Below, piece by piece: positions 19,172 to 28,515 of a DNA stretch of 64,000 nt (positions within the stretch are counted from its first letter, which is position 1; every line of letters begins with the position of its first letter). A program made the position numbers and the translations under genes. Source of the stretch: Limnovirga soli (GTDB lineage Bacteria; Bacteroidota; Bacteroidia; Chitinophagales; Chitinophagaceae). The stretch is taken from positions 310,001-374,000 of the forward strand of contig NZ_WHPF01000002.1 of NCBI RefSeq assembly GCF_013106755.1, given 5' to 3'. A model generated the notes under the pieces. The model had not been told where the DNA came from. It ran no database searches and saw only the letters and a list, made by a program, of their open reading frames with translations.

Positions 19172-19222
19172 AATGCCTGATAGCATAGCTGTTGCCTGGC
19201 CAATAACTGCATTTTTACCTGC

Positions 19223-22200
19223 TTATTCTACTACTATTTTTTGGGTGTTATGATAATTATTACCCACCATATACAATTGGTATATTCCATGGGCCCAGGT
19301 GGAAGGCAATACCAGCGGATAAGCAGCGCCACCGCCAGTATGCACTATTTGGGTTTGCAATAACCTGACCCCATTTACGCCAAACACCACCAGAGTATAT
19401 GTAGCTGCCGGCATATTGGTAAACTGTACCATGGCAATGCGTTGTTTTACTGGATTAGGATATATAGCAATACCTGCCAGCAAATTGCCCGTTTTTACAA
19501 GCACTATCTGACTCTGTATAATATACCCATCTTTATCAACGGCTTTTATGCGGTAATAGTTGGCAGCCGCTAATGGCAAGGCATCAGTTGACTGATAATT
19601 ACTGCTGCCATTGGCTCTTACAGTTAAAATAGTGTTGAAATTTATACCATCGCCTGCCCTTTCTATTTCGTAATGATTGGTATTAATTTCAGCGCCTACC
19701 TTCCATTCTATTTTTACCTGTGTTCCCAGTTGCCAGGCTTTTACCTGTACAAAATTTACAGGTAAAATAATAGTGCCGCTATTGGCAACAGAGAAATTGG
19801 CCAGGCCACTAAAATCTGTAATACCATTGGCTAATTGTGCACCTGTATTGTCGCCACTATTTCCAAACGTATAGGCAGCAAAAATTTCGGTATTGTTGCC
19901 ATTGGAAGTAAAATTAAATATGTCGTTGGCGCCATTGGTACCGCCACCAGAAGTATTGGCAAAACCGCCTGTTGTAGCATCCACAATACGGTGTAATAAA
20001 CGGGCGTCAGTCCATACAAAACCATCCTCTACCTCATCCTGTACACTTTGGTAGGTACCCAATCTTTTTAAGAAGAATAGTTTCATGCTTACATTGCTGC
20101 CGCCGGCGGTACCTTCTACCACATGCCAGATACGGTTTACACGTGGCAAGGGCGTGCCTCCAATATCGCCTTTAAACATAGTTATGGTATAATTATCTGC
20201 AGTACCATCATTTTTAAGACTGATGCGGTTGGGACTTGAAGTAAAATTATATCCTACCGGTAAAAACTTCTCAACATTTCCCACACTGTTTATCCTAAAA
20301 CCCTTTGTACCATCTTTAGTAGTAATGGGGTTGCCGCTTCCATCGCATAAGGCCACGAAGCTTTGGCGCAAAGCAACACTGTCTGTTCCCGATACCCATG
20401 CACTTACCGCCGCAGCGCTACCATTAGTACTGGTGGTTGACAATAAATTATTGCCAATAGCCAGAATACCATTATTAAAAGTGACGCTATTAGTGGTAAG
20501 ATCGCCACCTAATAAAAGTGCATAATTATTTACGCTCATTGTTCTGTCGAGCGTAAGGTTATTTAGTGATGCCGGATAACTGCTAAAAGCTAAGGTACCC
20601 GCAGGAGTACTTTTATTGGTACCTCCAATGGTAAGGTTTGCATTTGCTGAACCTATAAATTTTCCTCCGCCACTAATTTTTCCATTGATGGTAAACGTGT
20701 TATTAATATTGGTTGATAATGCTAAAGTGGCGTTTGTTGCCAGATCAATACTATCGATAGTTATGTTATTACTATTTGCAACTGGTAATACTGGCTTATT
20801 GGTAGTGAGTGGTATGGTAATATTTTTACTGGTTACCGGAATGCCGCATGCCGTCCAGTTGGTAGCAGTATTCCAATCTGCATCAGTGGTACCTGCCCAT
20901 ACATAGGTTGCAGCAGCACCTGTAGTTAAAGCAACCACATTTGAATTACCACTGGTACCGCAAGTACTGGTAGCCCTTACCCTGTAATAATAAGTAGTTG
21001 CATCAGATAAACCACAAACAATTTGGCTGGCAGTGGCTGTGCCGGCAATTGATAAATTGTTATAGCCGGTAACAAAAGATGGCACACTGCCACCATTGTA
21101 GGTGTGGCTACCCAAATTGGCAACATTATCCGTTGCAAATTGCGTCCATTCTGTAGCTAAAGTAGGGAAACCAGCTGTGGGGTTGGTGGTAATACCACCG
21201 GTAACATTGGCATTTCTTACCAAGGTTTTATCCAGCGTTGAAAACGATCCTGATGTCCATGACGCTCCGGGATCTTCTCCAATTCTGCCAAAAATATCTA
21301 CAAATGCGTTTGTTGATATTTTATATAAAGCAACTGCATCATCCCCGTTATAGTTAATAACCTGATTAATTGCAGAACTCGTTTGCACAGTACCCAAATA
21401 TTTAGTTGCACTTGTATTTGCATAAACAATAGTACTGCCATTGTTTAAATTACCACTTAACGTTACTTCATTTGTGACCGTGCTGCTACCATTAGAATAC
21501 AATTGTAATTTGTAATTCGCCAAATTAACAGTAGCTCCAGTACCATTATATATTTCAATATACTTATTAAAACTAGATCCTTCTACATATTCTGATATAA
21601 ACAAATCAGTAGCATTTGAACCAGTGGTTGTAAATGTAGCTGACGTACTTACATCCAGTTTATAATCGGTATTACCTGCTGCGGCAGCCCAGTTAGCAGC
21701 AAATCCAGATTGGCTGATTGTAGTGATTTGAGGGGTTACATTACCATTTGCAATAACGGCGTTGGGCAATGTACAGGTAACACTAACCGACCCGTTAAAT
21801 ATAAAATCATTTACGCTAAAAGTGCCTGCAGCACTACTGGCGCCCCAAGCATATAACCGGAAAGTAATAGCAGTTGTAACCCCTTGAAAAGAAGCTGCAC
21901 TTAAACCAAACACATCTCCTGTTGTAAGCGTTGTGGTAGCTATATCATTTACATATCCATCAGCTGAAGACCTGAATGAAAAATTGGTTGGCCCGGTAGC
22001 AGAAGCCTGGGCAGTATATACCAGGTTGGTAAAATCTATTTTATAACCGCTATTGGGGGTTAGTGTAAACTCAAAATATTTGTTAGCATCAAAAGAAGAA
22101 ACATTCCAGTTATTGGCATTATACCGGTCATTGGCATCTGCACCTACAGTGGTTGCATCACCCCTACCAATACCGGATACGGTAATATTGGCTACCGTTA

Positions 22201-25200
22201 TATCATTATCTGTATAGGGGTTAGAAGTATTTGGGGTAGTGCCTGTGATGGTATTTGACCAAATAGGGCTGGCGGTATTAACAACTAAAGTTGCACCTGA
22301 TGAGGTAGCACTACTACAGGAACCTGTTATCACACAGCGATATTGATTGCCATTTAACCCTGTTGAACTGCTAATTGCAAGCGCAGCTGTTGTTTCACCG
22401 GTATACACGCCACCTGAAATATTACTCCAGTTAAAACCACCATCTGTTGAAACCTGCCATTGATATCCTGTTACCGCTCCTGTTATATTGGCTACGGCAA
22501 AGTTCGCCCCGGCAGGGGATGTAACTGTTACGGTAGAAGGATTGGCACCAATGGCCACAGCACTATTTATAACGATATCAGTACCATTATCATTTCCGCT
22601 GAATGTGGCAGGATTATCATTAATTACCCTTACCCTATACCCTGTACCAGCAAGTAAACCAGCAGGAATAGTAGCCGTAATAGGAGAAACGGTGGTGCCG
22701 CTGCTAATAATGGTTGCACCTGTTGTTACAGCAGTAAACACACCAGCAGCATCTGAAATTTGAACAAAATAATTGCCTGCAAATGTTCCGGTGCTGGTAT
22801 ACGCCAAACTAATATTGTTGGTAGCCGTATTACAAAAAGGCCCAAAAGAAGCCGCCGGTGTAGTTATACTTGTTGCTAAAGGATCGGTTCCAATTACATA
22901 TGTATTAGCACCTGAAGTAAAACCAGTATTCGCTTTAACTTTATAAGGGCCACTGCCAGTTGCTGCTGTTAATGTAGTAGTAGTGTATGGACAAGCAGAT
23001 GTATACCTGTTTAGCTCACAAATACCATTGGTGATAAAGCCGCTATTTTGGTCAGCACTATTCCACTGAAAAGTAACAGAAGCCGGTGCTGCTGTGGAAT
23101 TGATATTCCAGGCAAAATTTAAAGTTGGATTAACCGAGGCACAAGGCAGGGTGGTATTAACAAAAACCGTATAACTGGCACTGCTTGCACTGGTAATAAT
23201 AAGTGGCGCATAAGAACTTGCTGTACCAACAGGTATTGTTTTGGCTGTAGTAATGCCCGTCATGGTAACTGTACCCGTTGCATCTGCTATTATATAACTA
23301 TTGGCTGACCCTGTTGCACTATTGGCCAGCGTTACCGTTTTGGTATTAGTAGTTATTTTACCATTGGTGAGGGTAAGATTGCCTGTGATATTTATGTTAT
23401 TGGTTAGTGTTACACCAACGCTGTTATTAATGGTAAAATTATTTATACTAGCTGCGCCCACTGCATTACCTGCCACCTGTGCTGTACTACCAGTAAAAGC
23501 ATAACTAACGCCGGTATTGGTATAGGTTCTGGTACCGGAAGTTCTTATGCTGCCAGTTGCACCGCTTGTGGTAAAAGCTCCGCCCCCATCTGTATTAGCA
23601 GATATAAGTGAAGCACTGGTGTTTGCTGTAAATGGCCCGCTACCGCTTAAGGTAAAAGTTTGGAAATCTACTGCTGAATTTGCCAAAACAGTAAATGTGC
23701 CCGTACCTGTACCAAGATCTACATTTGTAAGTAATTGTAAAGTATCTGCAACTGTTGCACCGTTACCAACATTCCAGCCAATATTATCCTTTATGGTAGC
23801 ATTCGTCTGTGTAAAAGTTTGTGTACCGGTAGTTTTTGTGAAATTTATATTGGCACTTCCGCTTGATTTTGATAAAGTAACCGTTCCACCCGTATTTGTA
23901 AGACTTATGTTTCCACCAATGTTTAGGGTGGCTGTATTACCTGCACCTCCTATTAAATCTAAAATACTTGAGATACCAGTTGCAGCAGAAACTATTAAAT
24001 CTCCACCTAGTGCCATTGTGAAAGAATTGTTTGTAAGCCTTAAACCGTTAGGCGCAGTACCTGTATTTAAGACAGATAAATTGCCATTAACTGTTGTAAG
24101 ATTTCCTGTAAGATTTATGGTAGCATTTTGAGATGGGCAATTCCAGGTAAAATTGCTAAAGGTTTGGTTTAAACTAGCAGCTACCGGACTATTAGCAGTT
24201 GCCCCCATTATTAAACAAGTGGAGCCTGTATTCCAGGTCACAGCAGGTATGGTACCAGCATTCATATTATGCTCATAGGTTCCGGTACTCGTGAAAACAA
24301 AACTAGCAGCTGAGCTTGTTGTAAAAGTATTATTAGCAGTATTTGCACTTCTTAAAAAACCACTTACGGAAGCTGTTGCACTTGAAATATTGATTTTAAA
24401 TGTACCTAAATCCAACCGGGCAGTTGGATTAATGGTAAGAACCCTGGTATTTGCAATCTGCAAAAAACCAAGTGAACCGGCAACCACTGTTACATTGGCA
24501 GCCGTATTGGCAATGGTTAAATTCTGGTATAATTCTGCTGATAAAGTTTGTGCAGCCGTGCCATTCATGATAACATCTAAACTTGCATTTACTGTAGGCG
24601 CACTTTGAAAACTACCTGTATTTGAAAAATTTCCTTTTACTGAAATGATGCTTACTTTAGAGTTATCCAGCGGCTTTAAGATGGTTGGCGTTATATTAGA
24701 CAGTGAATTAAATGTCATTGTCCCTTTATTAGAAACCTGGCATCTTGTACTGGAAGTGGTTACATTAATTACCCCTCCACCTGCATTTACAAAATTTAAT
24801 ATACCCCCACTTGCCACATTAAAGGTGGTATTATTTGTGCCATCCCAACCAAGGTCTACCGTACCGGTTGCCGGGGCTTGCACTGTTGCCTTCTTATTTA
24901 CAGTTAGGTTACCTATTTTAAATGCTGTATTGGCCGCTGACCCACTAATGGTAGTAGTGCCAAAAGCTGCGGTAATATTTAAAATGCCTGTACCACTATT
25001 GGGTGTTAATGCGCCATTACAGGTTATTGAAGGGGTTTGTGTGGCAGTTGTGCCCAATGTTAAATTTCTGGAAGCGCCTGTACCCACCAGAAAAGTATTT
25101 GAAATGGCTATGAATAATGCATTATTTAAAGTAATAGTACCTGTAGGCGAAAAAGTATTTGTAGTTGAAGCACCTTCAACGGTATAATCCCAGAGAGTGG

Positions 25201-25954
25201 TTGCCGCTTGTGCAAAAGTGGCTGTTGCCCTGCTTTCGTAACTAATTTGTGAAAATGGACTTACTGCTGTGCCTTGTGCTGTATTGGTAACAGAGAAATA
25301 ATAATTATCTAAAGGAGTTGTTCCCGTAAATGTTACAGAACCTCCCGGGTTAAAAGAAGGTAAAGCATTATAAGTATTTCTTGGCGCTATAATAGAAGTA
25401 GCAGCAACCAACCAATTAAAAGAAGTGGGTCTGCCGGCGAGTCCCATATTTGTCCATGCAATTCTTATTTCTCTGTTAGGAGTGCCAATAAATCTATCTC
25501 CAGGTGCAAATGCGGTAGCGGCAGACCAAGCACCGGCTATATCAGTTTTTCTCCATTCAACAGCACTTCCAGTTCCTTGCCAATAAATCATAAAATCGGC
25601 TAAAAAAGGCAAAGTTGGTGTGATAGAATTATAAGTTACTCCAATAGGGTTGCCATTTGCCCCTGCAGTTCCACCGCCAGCAACTGGCACAGCTGGGTTA
25701 ATATCAAAATATGCTACAACAGGATCGGTTGAATTTGCGCCACCCGTATAATTAATATATAAATATGTATTATCCCAGGCTACACTATATAAACCACTGG
25801 TAATGTATGCCGCATCTGCCGCCCCATCAATTGCAATGGCACCTGTGTTAAACTGGGCATTGGCCGTTTTAAAAGAGATTGAAGCACATAAAACAAGAAG
25901 CAGCAACTGCAATAACCGTGTAGTGATTGTGTATTTTATATCGTTTACATTCAT
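19223..25954 (-). CDS. Giant secreted multidomain protein with T9SS type A sorting domain (2)
   Basis: About 2,243 residues from the ATG at 25954, which opens a signal peptide (MNVNDIKYTITTRLLQLLLL, cleavage near TANA-QF); an ATG 54 bp upstream is less likely. Following regions: a possible sugar- or ligand-binding N-domain, long Thr/Asn-rich beta-helix repeats (NLTI, GNLT words), an Ig-like domain (GYQWQVSTDGGFNWSNISGG, with Cys in YRCVITGSC), an FnIII-like strand set, a lamin-tail-like domain (LFISEYVEGSSFNKYIEIYN), a second FnIII-like part, then the C-terminal region shared with the other giant protein, ending in a T9SS type A domain. Probably a cell-surface or released adhesin-like protein. 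It lies directly upstream of the other giant gene on the same strand. Confidence 0.88.
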   Translation of the reverse strand: MNVNDIKYTITTRLLQLLLLVLCASISFKTANAQFNTGAIAIDGAADAAYITSGLYSVAWDNTYLYINYTGGANSTDPVVAYFDINPAVPVAGGGTAGANGNPIGVTYNSITPTLPFLADFMIYWQGTGSAVEWRKTDIAGAWSAATAFAPGDRFIGTPNREIRIAWTNMGLAGRPTSFNWLVAATSIIAPRNTYNALPSFNPGGSVTFTGTTPLDNYYFSVTNTAQGTAVSPFSQISYESRATATFAQAATTLWDYTVEGASTTNTFSPTGTITLNNALFIAISNTFLVGTGASRNLTLGTTATQTPSITCNGALTPNSGTGILNITAAFGTTTISGSAANTAFKIGNLTVNKKATVQAPATGTVDLGWDGTNNTTFNVASGGILNFVNAGGGVINVTTSSTRCQVSNKGTMTFNSLSNITPTILKPLDNSKVSIISVKGNFSNTGSFQSAPTVNASLDVIMNGTAAQTLSAELYQNLTIANTAANVTVVAGSLGFLQIANTRVLTINPTARLDLGTFKINISSATASVSGFLRSANTANNTFTTSSAASFVFTSTGTYEHNMNAGTIPAVTWNTGSTCLIMGATANSPVAASLNQTFSNFTWNCPSQNATINLTGNLTTVNGNLSVLNTGTAPNGLRLTNNSFTMALGGDLIVSAATGISSILDLIGGAGNTATLNIGGNISLTNTGGTVTLSKSSGSANINFTKTTGTQTFTQTNATIKDNIGWNVGNGATVADTLQLLTNVDLGTGTGTFTVLANSAVDFQTFTLSGSGPFTANTSASLISANTDGGGAFTTSGATGSIRTSGTRTYTNTGVSYAFTGSTAQVAGNAVGAASINNFTINNSVGVTLTNNINITGNLTLTNGKITTNTKTVTLANSATGSANSYIIADATGTVTMTGITTAKTIPVGTASSYAPLIITSASSASYTVFVNTTLPCASVNPTLNFAWNINSTAAPASVTFQWNSADQNSGFITNGICELNRYTSACPYTTTTLTAATGSGPYKVKANTGFTSGANTYVIGTDPLATSITTPAASFGPFCNTATNNISLAYTSTGTFAGNYFVQISDAAGVFTAVTTGATIISSGTTVSPITATIPAGLLAGTGYRVRVINDNPATFSGNDNGTDIVINSAVAIGANPSTVTVTSPAGANFAVANITGAVTGYQWQVSTDGGFNWSNISGGVYTGETTAALAISSSTGLNGNQYRCVITGSCSSATSSGATLVVNTASPIWSNTITGTTPNTSNPYTDNDITVANITVSGIGRGDATTVGADANDRYNANNWNVSSFDANKYFEFTLTPNSGYKIDFTNLVYTAQASATGPTNFSFRSSADGYVNDIATTTLTTGDVFGLSAASFQGVTTAITFRLYAWGASSAAGTFSVNDFIFNGSVSVTCTLPNAVIANGNVTPQITTISQSGFAANWAAAAGNTDYKLDVSTSATFTTTGSNATDLFISEYVEGSSFNKYIEIYNGTGATVNLANYKLQLYSNGSSTVTNEVTLSGNLNNGSTIVYANTSATKYLGTVQTSSAINQVINYNGDDAVALYKISTNAFVDIFGRIGEDPGASWTSGSFSTLDKTLVRNANVTGGITTNPTAGFPTLATEWTQFATDNVANLGSHTYNGGSVPSFVTGYNNLSIAGTATASQIVCGLSDATTYYYRVRATSTCGTSGNSNVVALTTGAAATYVWAGTTDADWNTATNWTACGIPVTSKNITIPLTTNKPVLPVANSNNITIDSIDLATNATLALSTNINNTFTINGKISGGGKFIGSANANLTIGGTNKSTPAGTLAFSSYPASLNNLTLDRTMSVNNYALLLGGDLTTNSVTFNNGILAIGNNLLSTTSTNGSAAAVSAWVSGTDSVALRQSFVALCDGSGNPITTKDGTKGFRINSVGNVEKFLPVGYNFTSSPNRISLKNDGTADNYTITMFKGDIGGTPLPRVNRIWHVVEGTAGGSNVSMKLFFLKRLGTYQSVQDEVEDGFVWTDARLLHRIVDATTGGFANTSGGGTNGANDIFNFTSNGNNTEIFAAYTFGNSGDNTGAQLANGITDFSGLANFSVANSGTIILPVNFVQVKAWQLGTQVKIEWKVGAEINTNHYEIERAGDGINFNTILTVRANGSSNYQSTDALPLAAANYYRIKAVDKDGYIIQSQIVLVKTGNLLAGIAIYPNPVKQRIAMVQFTNMPAATYTLVVFGVNGVRLLQTQIVHTGGGAAYPLVLPSTWAHGIYQLYMVGNNYHNTQKIVVE

Positions 25955-26174
25955 GTTGCTCGTTTCAATGGATCTTCTTCTGTACGGCATAATAAATTTA
26001 TTCCACATAATTGTTATTGGTTAAACAGGAAATGGAATATCTCAAAGCCTACAAATTAACAACAAGAAATTTAGTAAAAGATGGCTGGTAACAGGTTTTA
26101 AGGATTATGTAATATTGAATTACGTTTTAGAATAAAATTTTAGCAATTTTAAATTGAACCCAGATAAATAAACA

Positions 26175-26206
26175 AAAAATCACCCAAATGTTTTCGGGTG
26201 ATTTTT
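26175..26206 (-). terminator. rho-independent terminator
   Basis: AAAAATCACCC (26175-26185) pairs with GGGTGATTTTT (26196-26206) around a 10-nt loop. T tracts on both sides make it potentially bidirectional. On the minus strand it follows the 95-residue ORF and insulates the giant gene from upstream transcription. Confidence 0.85.
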
Positions 26207-26284
26207 ATAAATTTTGACCTGAATAAGCCTTCTCAGCTTTTTGGTGAATAATTTGCCTTTACCAGCTGCATAGCATTACCGGCC

Positions 26285-26304
26285 GTACAAGTGTGCGACG
26301 CAAG
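26285..26304 (-). repeat. dispersed intergenic element, core type A (copy 8)
   Basis: GTACAAGTGTGCGACGCAAG followed by AATGCC, as at 12041; upstream on the + strand lies GCTGCATAGCATTACC, the usual flank. Confidence 0.88.
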
Positions 26305-26368
26305 AATGCCCCATAGCTAAACTAAAGTTTGGCTCAAAATAATCTAACTCAACAGGCAAGGAATGAGA

Positions 26369-26656
26369 TTAGCTTAAGTCACATACTAATGCCAGCAGAT
26401 GGTCTTCTGAAATATCTTCATACAGGTTGAATACCTTGGTTTTGGGTTGGGTTAATACAACGGGTTTGATGGTGCCCGTTTTTAATTTACGTTCGGAACC
26501 TTGTTTTTTAGCGTTGAGGCCAAATATCATGGCTGCTTTTTGGTTGGTGTTTAACAAATTTGTAGTTAGCATACTAGGTTTTTTTAAAATCTTTAAAAAA
26601 GTAAAAAAGCTGGCTTTTTCACTGGTCTTGGTGTTTTTTTTGATACAAGTTTGCAT
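26369..26656 (-). CDS. Small orphan protein, unknown function
   Basis: 95 residues (MQTCIKKNTKTSEKASFF start), Lys/Thr-rich in the first 70 residues and ending in an acidic-hydrophobic stretch (LYEDISEDHLLALVCDLS). No signal peptide or transmembrane helix. An internal Met at residue 29 could be the true start, giving ~67 residues. The + strand ORF over the same bases is judged a shadow because the minus frame has the more balanced composition and is followed by a good terminator at 26175. I do not recognise the family. It stands alone between the MATE gene and the giant gene. Confidence 0.45.
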   Translation of the reverse strand: MQTCIKKNTKTSEKASFFTFLKILKKPSMLTTNLLNTNQKAAMIFGLNAKKQGSERKLKTGTIKPVVLTQPKTKVFNLYEDISEDHLLALVCDLS

Positions 26657-26989
26657 AAGGGTTACAGGGTTAGCAAAAGAAACTGATGTTTACACAAAAT
26701 ATTGCATAATACCAATGGCTTTTACATGTTATTGTAAATAATAAATATGGGTTTCAATTTAGCTTTTCTGGTAGTGGATTTTTTTTGGTTAGCCTAACAT
26801 CGTCTGGTGCTGTCAACTTTACTTGCGTCGCACACTTCAGGGTACTACTCATTTTTGAGCCGGAATTAAACAACATATTGGATTAGGTTTTGGGTGTTTC
26901 CAGATTAAAGATAGTAAAACCTGCGACAATGCGCATATATTACCAATTTATTATCAAAAAATATCCGGTTGGGATAGTCCGAAAATCTT
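26657..26989. other. 333-bp gap with an A/C chimeric repeat
   Basis: Apart from the element at 26821-26851 and AT-rich sequence that should include the promoter of the 95-residue ORF, nothing further was recognised. Confidence 0.5.
26821..26851 (+). repeat. chimeric dispersed element (A-type 5' half, C-type 3' half; copy 9 of A)
   Basis: Starts ACTTGCGTCGCACACTT like type A, then continues CAGGGTAC-TACTCAT, close to the TTCAGGGTTCCTCAT of the type C copy at 50902. Confidence 0.65.
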
Positions 26990-28348
26990 TTATATCTTTT
27001 TTCCCTTCCAAATACCGCTTTTCATATAAATAAATGAGGGAATAAGCATAGCAAACCAATAAATCCATTCAGCCATCCATCCGGCAGCCAGCGAGCCTTG
27101 TAAGGTTTCAAGCACTGTATAGGCGTAAATACAGTAGAGTATAATGGCGCCAATTTCAATAAACAAATTTATGCGGGTATTGCCAGTACCAATTACAGCA
27201 TTTAACCAAACGGTAGAAGCCGACATGATAATTAAAGCCAGTGATACAACCCTTACAACGGGAATGGATTCCCTAATAAATTCATCACCTTGTCCGTAAA
27301 TACTAAATAGATAAGGCGCAAAAATATTGAGGATGATAAAAATAGCCAGCGCAAAGCCAGTGCTTAATTTCATGATTTTTACAATAAGCCCAATTACTTC
27401 TTTATACAAACCCTGCCCTATTACATTGCTTACCATGGCATTGGTAGCCGATGCAAATGCCCAGCTGGCGCAGCCAAATAAACCAAAAATATTGCGCATG
27501 GTATTGGAAATAGCCAGTTGTCTTTCGCCATGATGTTCAACAAGAATATAAAAGAACTCCCAGCTACAAACACTTAATACATATTGCAGCATAATGGGAA
27601 AGGATTGTACCAGTATCAGTTTAGTATTGACCGCATCGTAAGTAAACTTTTTATATAACTGTAATTGTTTATTGATACCCCGGCTATGCATTACGGCAAG
27701 CATTACCACCACACCTGTTATCTCGGCCGCAATAGATGCCACTGCGGCACCATTAAAACCCATAGCCGGAAAACCAAAATGGCCATAAATAAGTACATAA
27801 TCCAACACAATATTGGTAACGGTTTCAGCAATGGTTGCAATTATTAAAAAGCGGCTTTGATTGGTACCCACCAATAAAGCATTCCGCATTTGGTATTGGT
27901 ACAAAAATGGCAACCCCCATATGCGTATGCTTAAAAAACTTACCGCCATCTGTACATTGGTTTCGTTATGTAAAGACAGCCTTAAAATAGATGGTGCAAT
28001 GGCATAAGTTATAAAAATACCCAGAGCGGCAAACACCACCGTAATTCGTATACCCTGATTAAATAAATTACCTATTTCATCAATACGGTTTTCACCGGCC
28101 CGGCGGGCAATAAGGGCTTGTACGCCGCTGTTTAACCCAAAACCCAATACAGCAAAAATTAAATAATATACCCCCGTAATGCCAGCGAGTGCCAGCTGTT
28201 GCTCGCCTAAAGCACCAAGAAATATATTATTGGTAATAAAATTTACTTGCGGTACCAATATGGCAGCAGCTATAGGCATAGCAATTTTTAGAATGGCTTT
28301 ATACCCCACTCCTACCTGTAATTGCATTTGGTTTTGCTCGTTTGCCAT
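26990..28348 (-). CDS. MATE-family efflux transporter
   Basis: 452 residues with about twelve hydrophobic helices arranged as two similar halves, the size and layout of MATE (MatE) cation-coupled exporters. Typical words include VPQVNFITNNIFLGALGEQQLALAGI near the first helices and FGLNSGVQALIARRAGE in helix 2-3, a region of MATE proteins that lines the transport path. Located in the inner membrane; it would export drugs or metabolites, substrate unknown. It is divergent from ffh. A -7 box (TAGATTTG on the minus strand) ends about 9 nt before the start, so the message has almost no leader. Confidence 0.92.
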   Translation of the reverse strand: MANEQNQMQLQVGVGYKAILKIAMPIAAAILVPQVNFITNNIFLGALGEQQLALAGITGVYYLIFAVLGFGLNSGVQALIARRAGENRIDEIGNLFNQGIRITVVFAALGIFITYAIAPSILRLSLHNETNVQMAVSFLSIRIWGLPFLYQYQMRNALLVGTNQSRFLIIATIAETVTNIVLDYVLIYGHFGFPAMGFNGAAVASIAAEITGVVVMLAVMHSRGINKQLQLYKKFTYDAVNTKLILVQSFPIMLQYVLSVCSWEFFYILVEHHGERQLAISNTMRNIFGLFGCASWAFASATNAMVSNVIGQGLYKEVIGLIVKIMKLSTGFALAIFIILNIFAPYLFSIYGQGDEFIRESIPVVRVVSLALIIMSASTVWLNAVIGTGNTRINLFIEIGAIILYCIYAYTVLETLQGSLAAGWMAEWIYWFAMLIPSFIYMKSGIWKGKKI

Positions 28349-28356
28349 AAGGGCGG

Positions 28357-28384
28357 CAAATCTACAATTGTTCGTTGAAACAAA
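28357..28384 (-). promoter_or_regulatory. Bacteroidota promoter of the MATE gene
   Basis: On the minus strand, TTTG (28384-28381) and TAGATTTG (28364-28357) are separated by 16 bp, a good fit to the TTTG/TAnnTTTG promoter pair. The start codon at 28348 lies ~9 nt after the -7 box. Confidence 0.65.
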
Positions 28385-28465
28385 TGGCTTTCATATACCC
28401 TACTTTTGTTTTGTTATAGGTAGCCAGGGCCAATAATCGGCAGCGGTGCATCAAATTCTAACACT

Positions 28466-28473
28466 TATATTTG
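28466..28473 (+). promoter_or_regulatory. Bacteroidota -7 box (TATATTTG) of ffh
   Basis: TATATTTG fits TAnnTTTG and is followed by C; it predicts a leader of about 35-40 nt before the ffh ATG at 28516. No clear -33 TTTG was found. Confidence 0.5.
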
Positions 28474-28515
28474 CAACCCAAATAACAGGAATAGTAAAAA
28501 ATAATATACCGGTAT

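Larger units (their letters stand above)
18781..19222. other. 442-bp gap between the two giant genes
   Basis: Holds the inverted A pair at 19045/19171 and the duplicated 3' flank of the second giant gene. Between 18781 and 19044 lies AT-rich sequence, presumably with the promoter of the first giant gene; no clear TAnnTTTG box or terminator was identified. Confidence 0.6.
19045..20640. repeat. ~1.6-kb duplicated block, copy 2
   Basis: Matches 11933-13530: inverted A pair, 3' flank and coding sequence of the last ~480 residues. Differences are scattered substitutions and a few small indels, so the duplication is not recent or is kept similar by occasional conversion. Confidence 0.85.
25955..26368. 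other. 414-bp gap upstream of the second giant gene
   Basis: Contains the terminator at 26175-26206 and a type A repeat at 26285. The promoter of the giant gene should lie between them and 25954; a near-match to the -7 box (TTAATTTG on the minus strand) is present but not convincing. Confidence 0.55.

Noticed and set aside
12645-25187. Many long ORFs on the + strand opposite the two giant genes
   Set aside because: They are shadows of Thr/Asn/Val-rich repetitive coding sequence, have low-complexity Val/Leu/Pro-rich translations and no family resemblance.
26427-26741. 104-residue + strand ORF overlapping the 95-residue minus ORF
   Set aside because: Its hydrophobic, cysteine-rich translation looks like the complement of a Lys/Thr-rich gene, and the terminator placement favours the minus frame.
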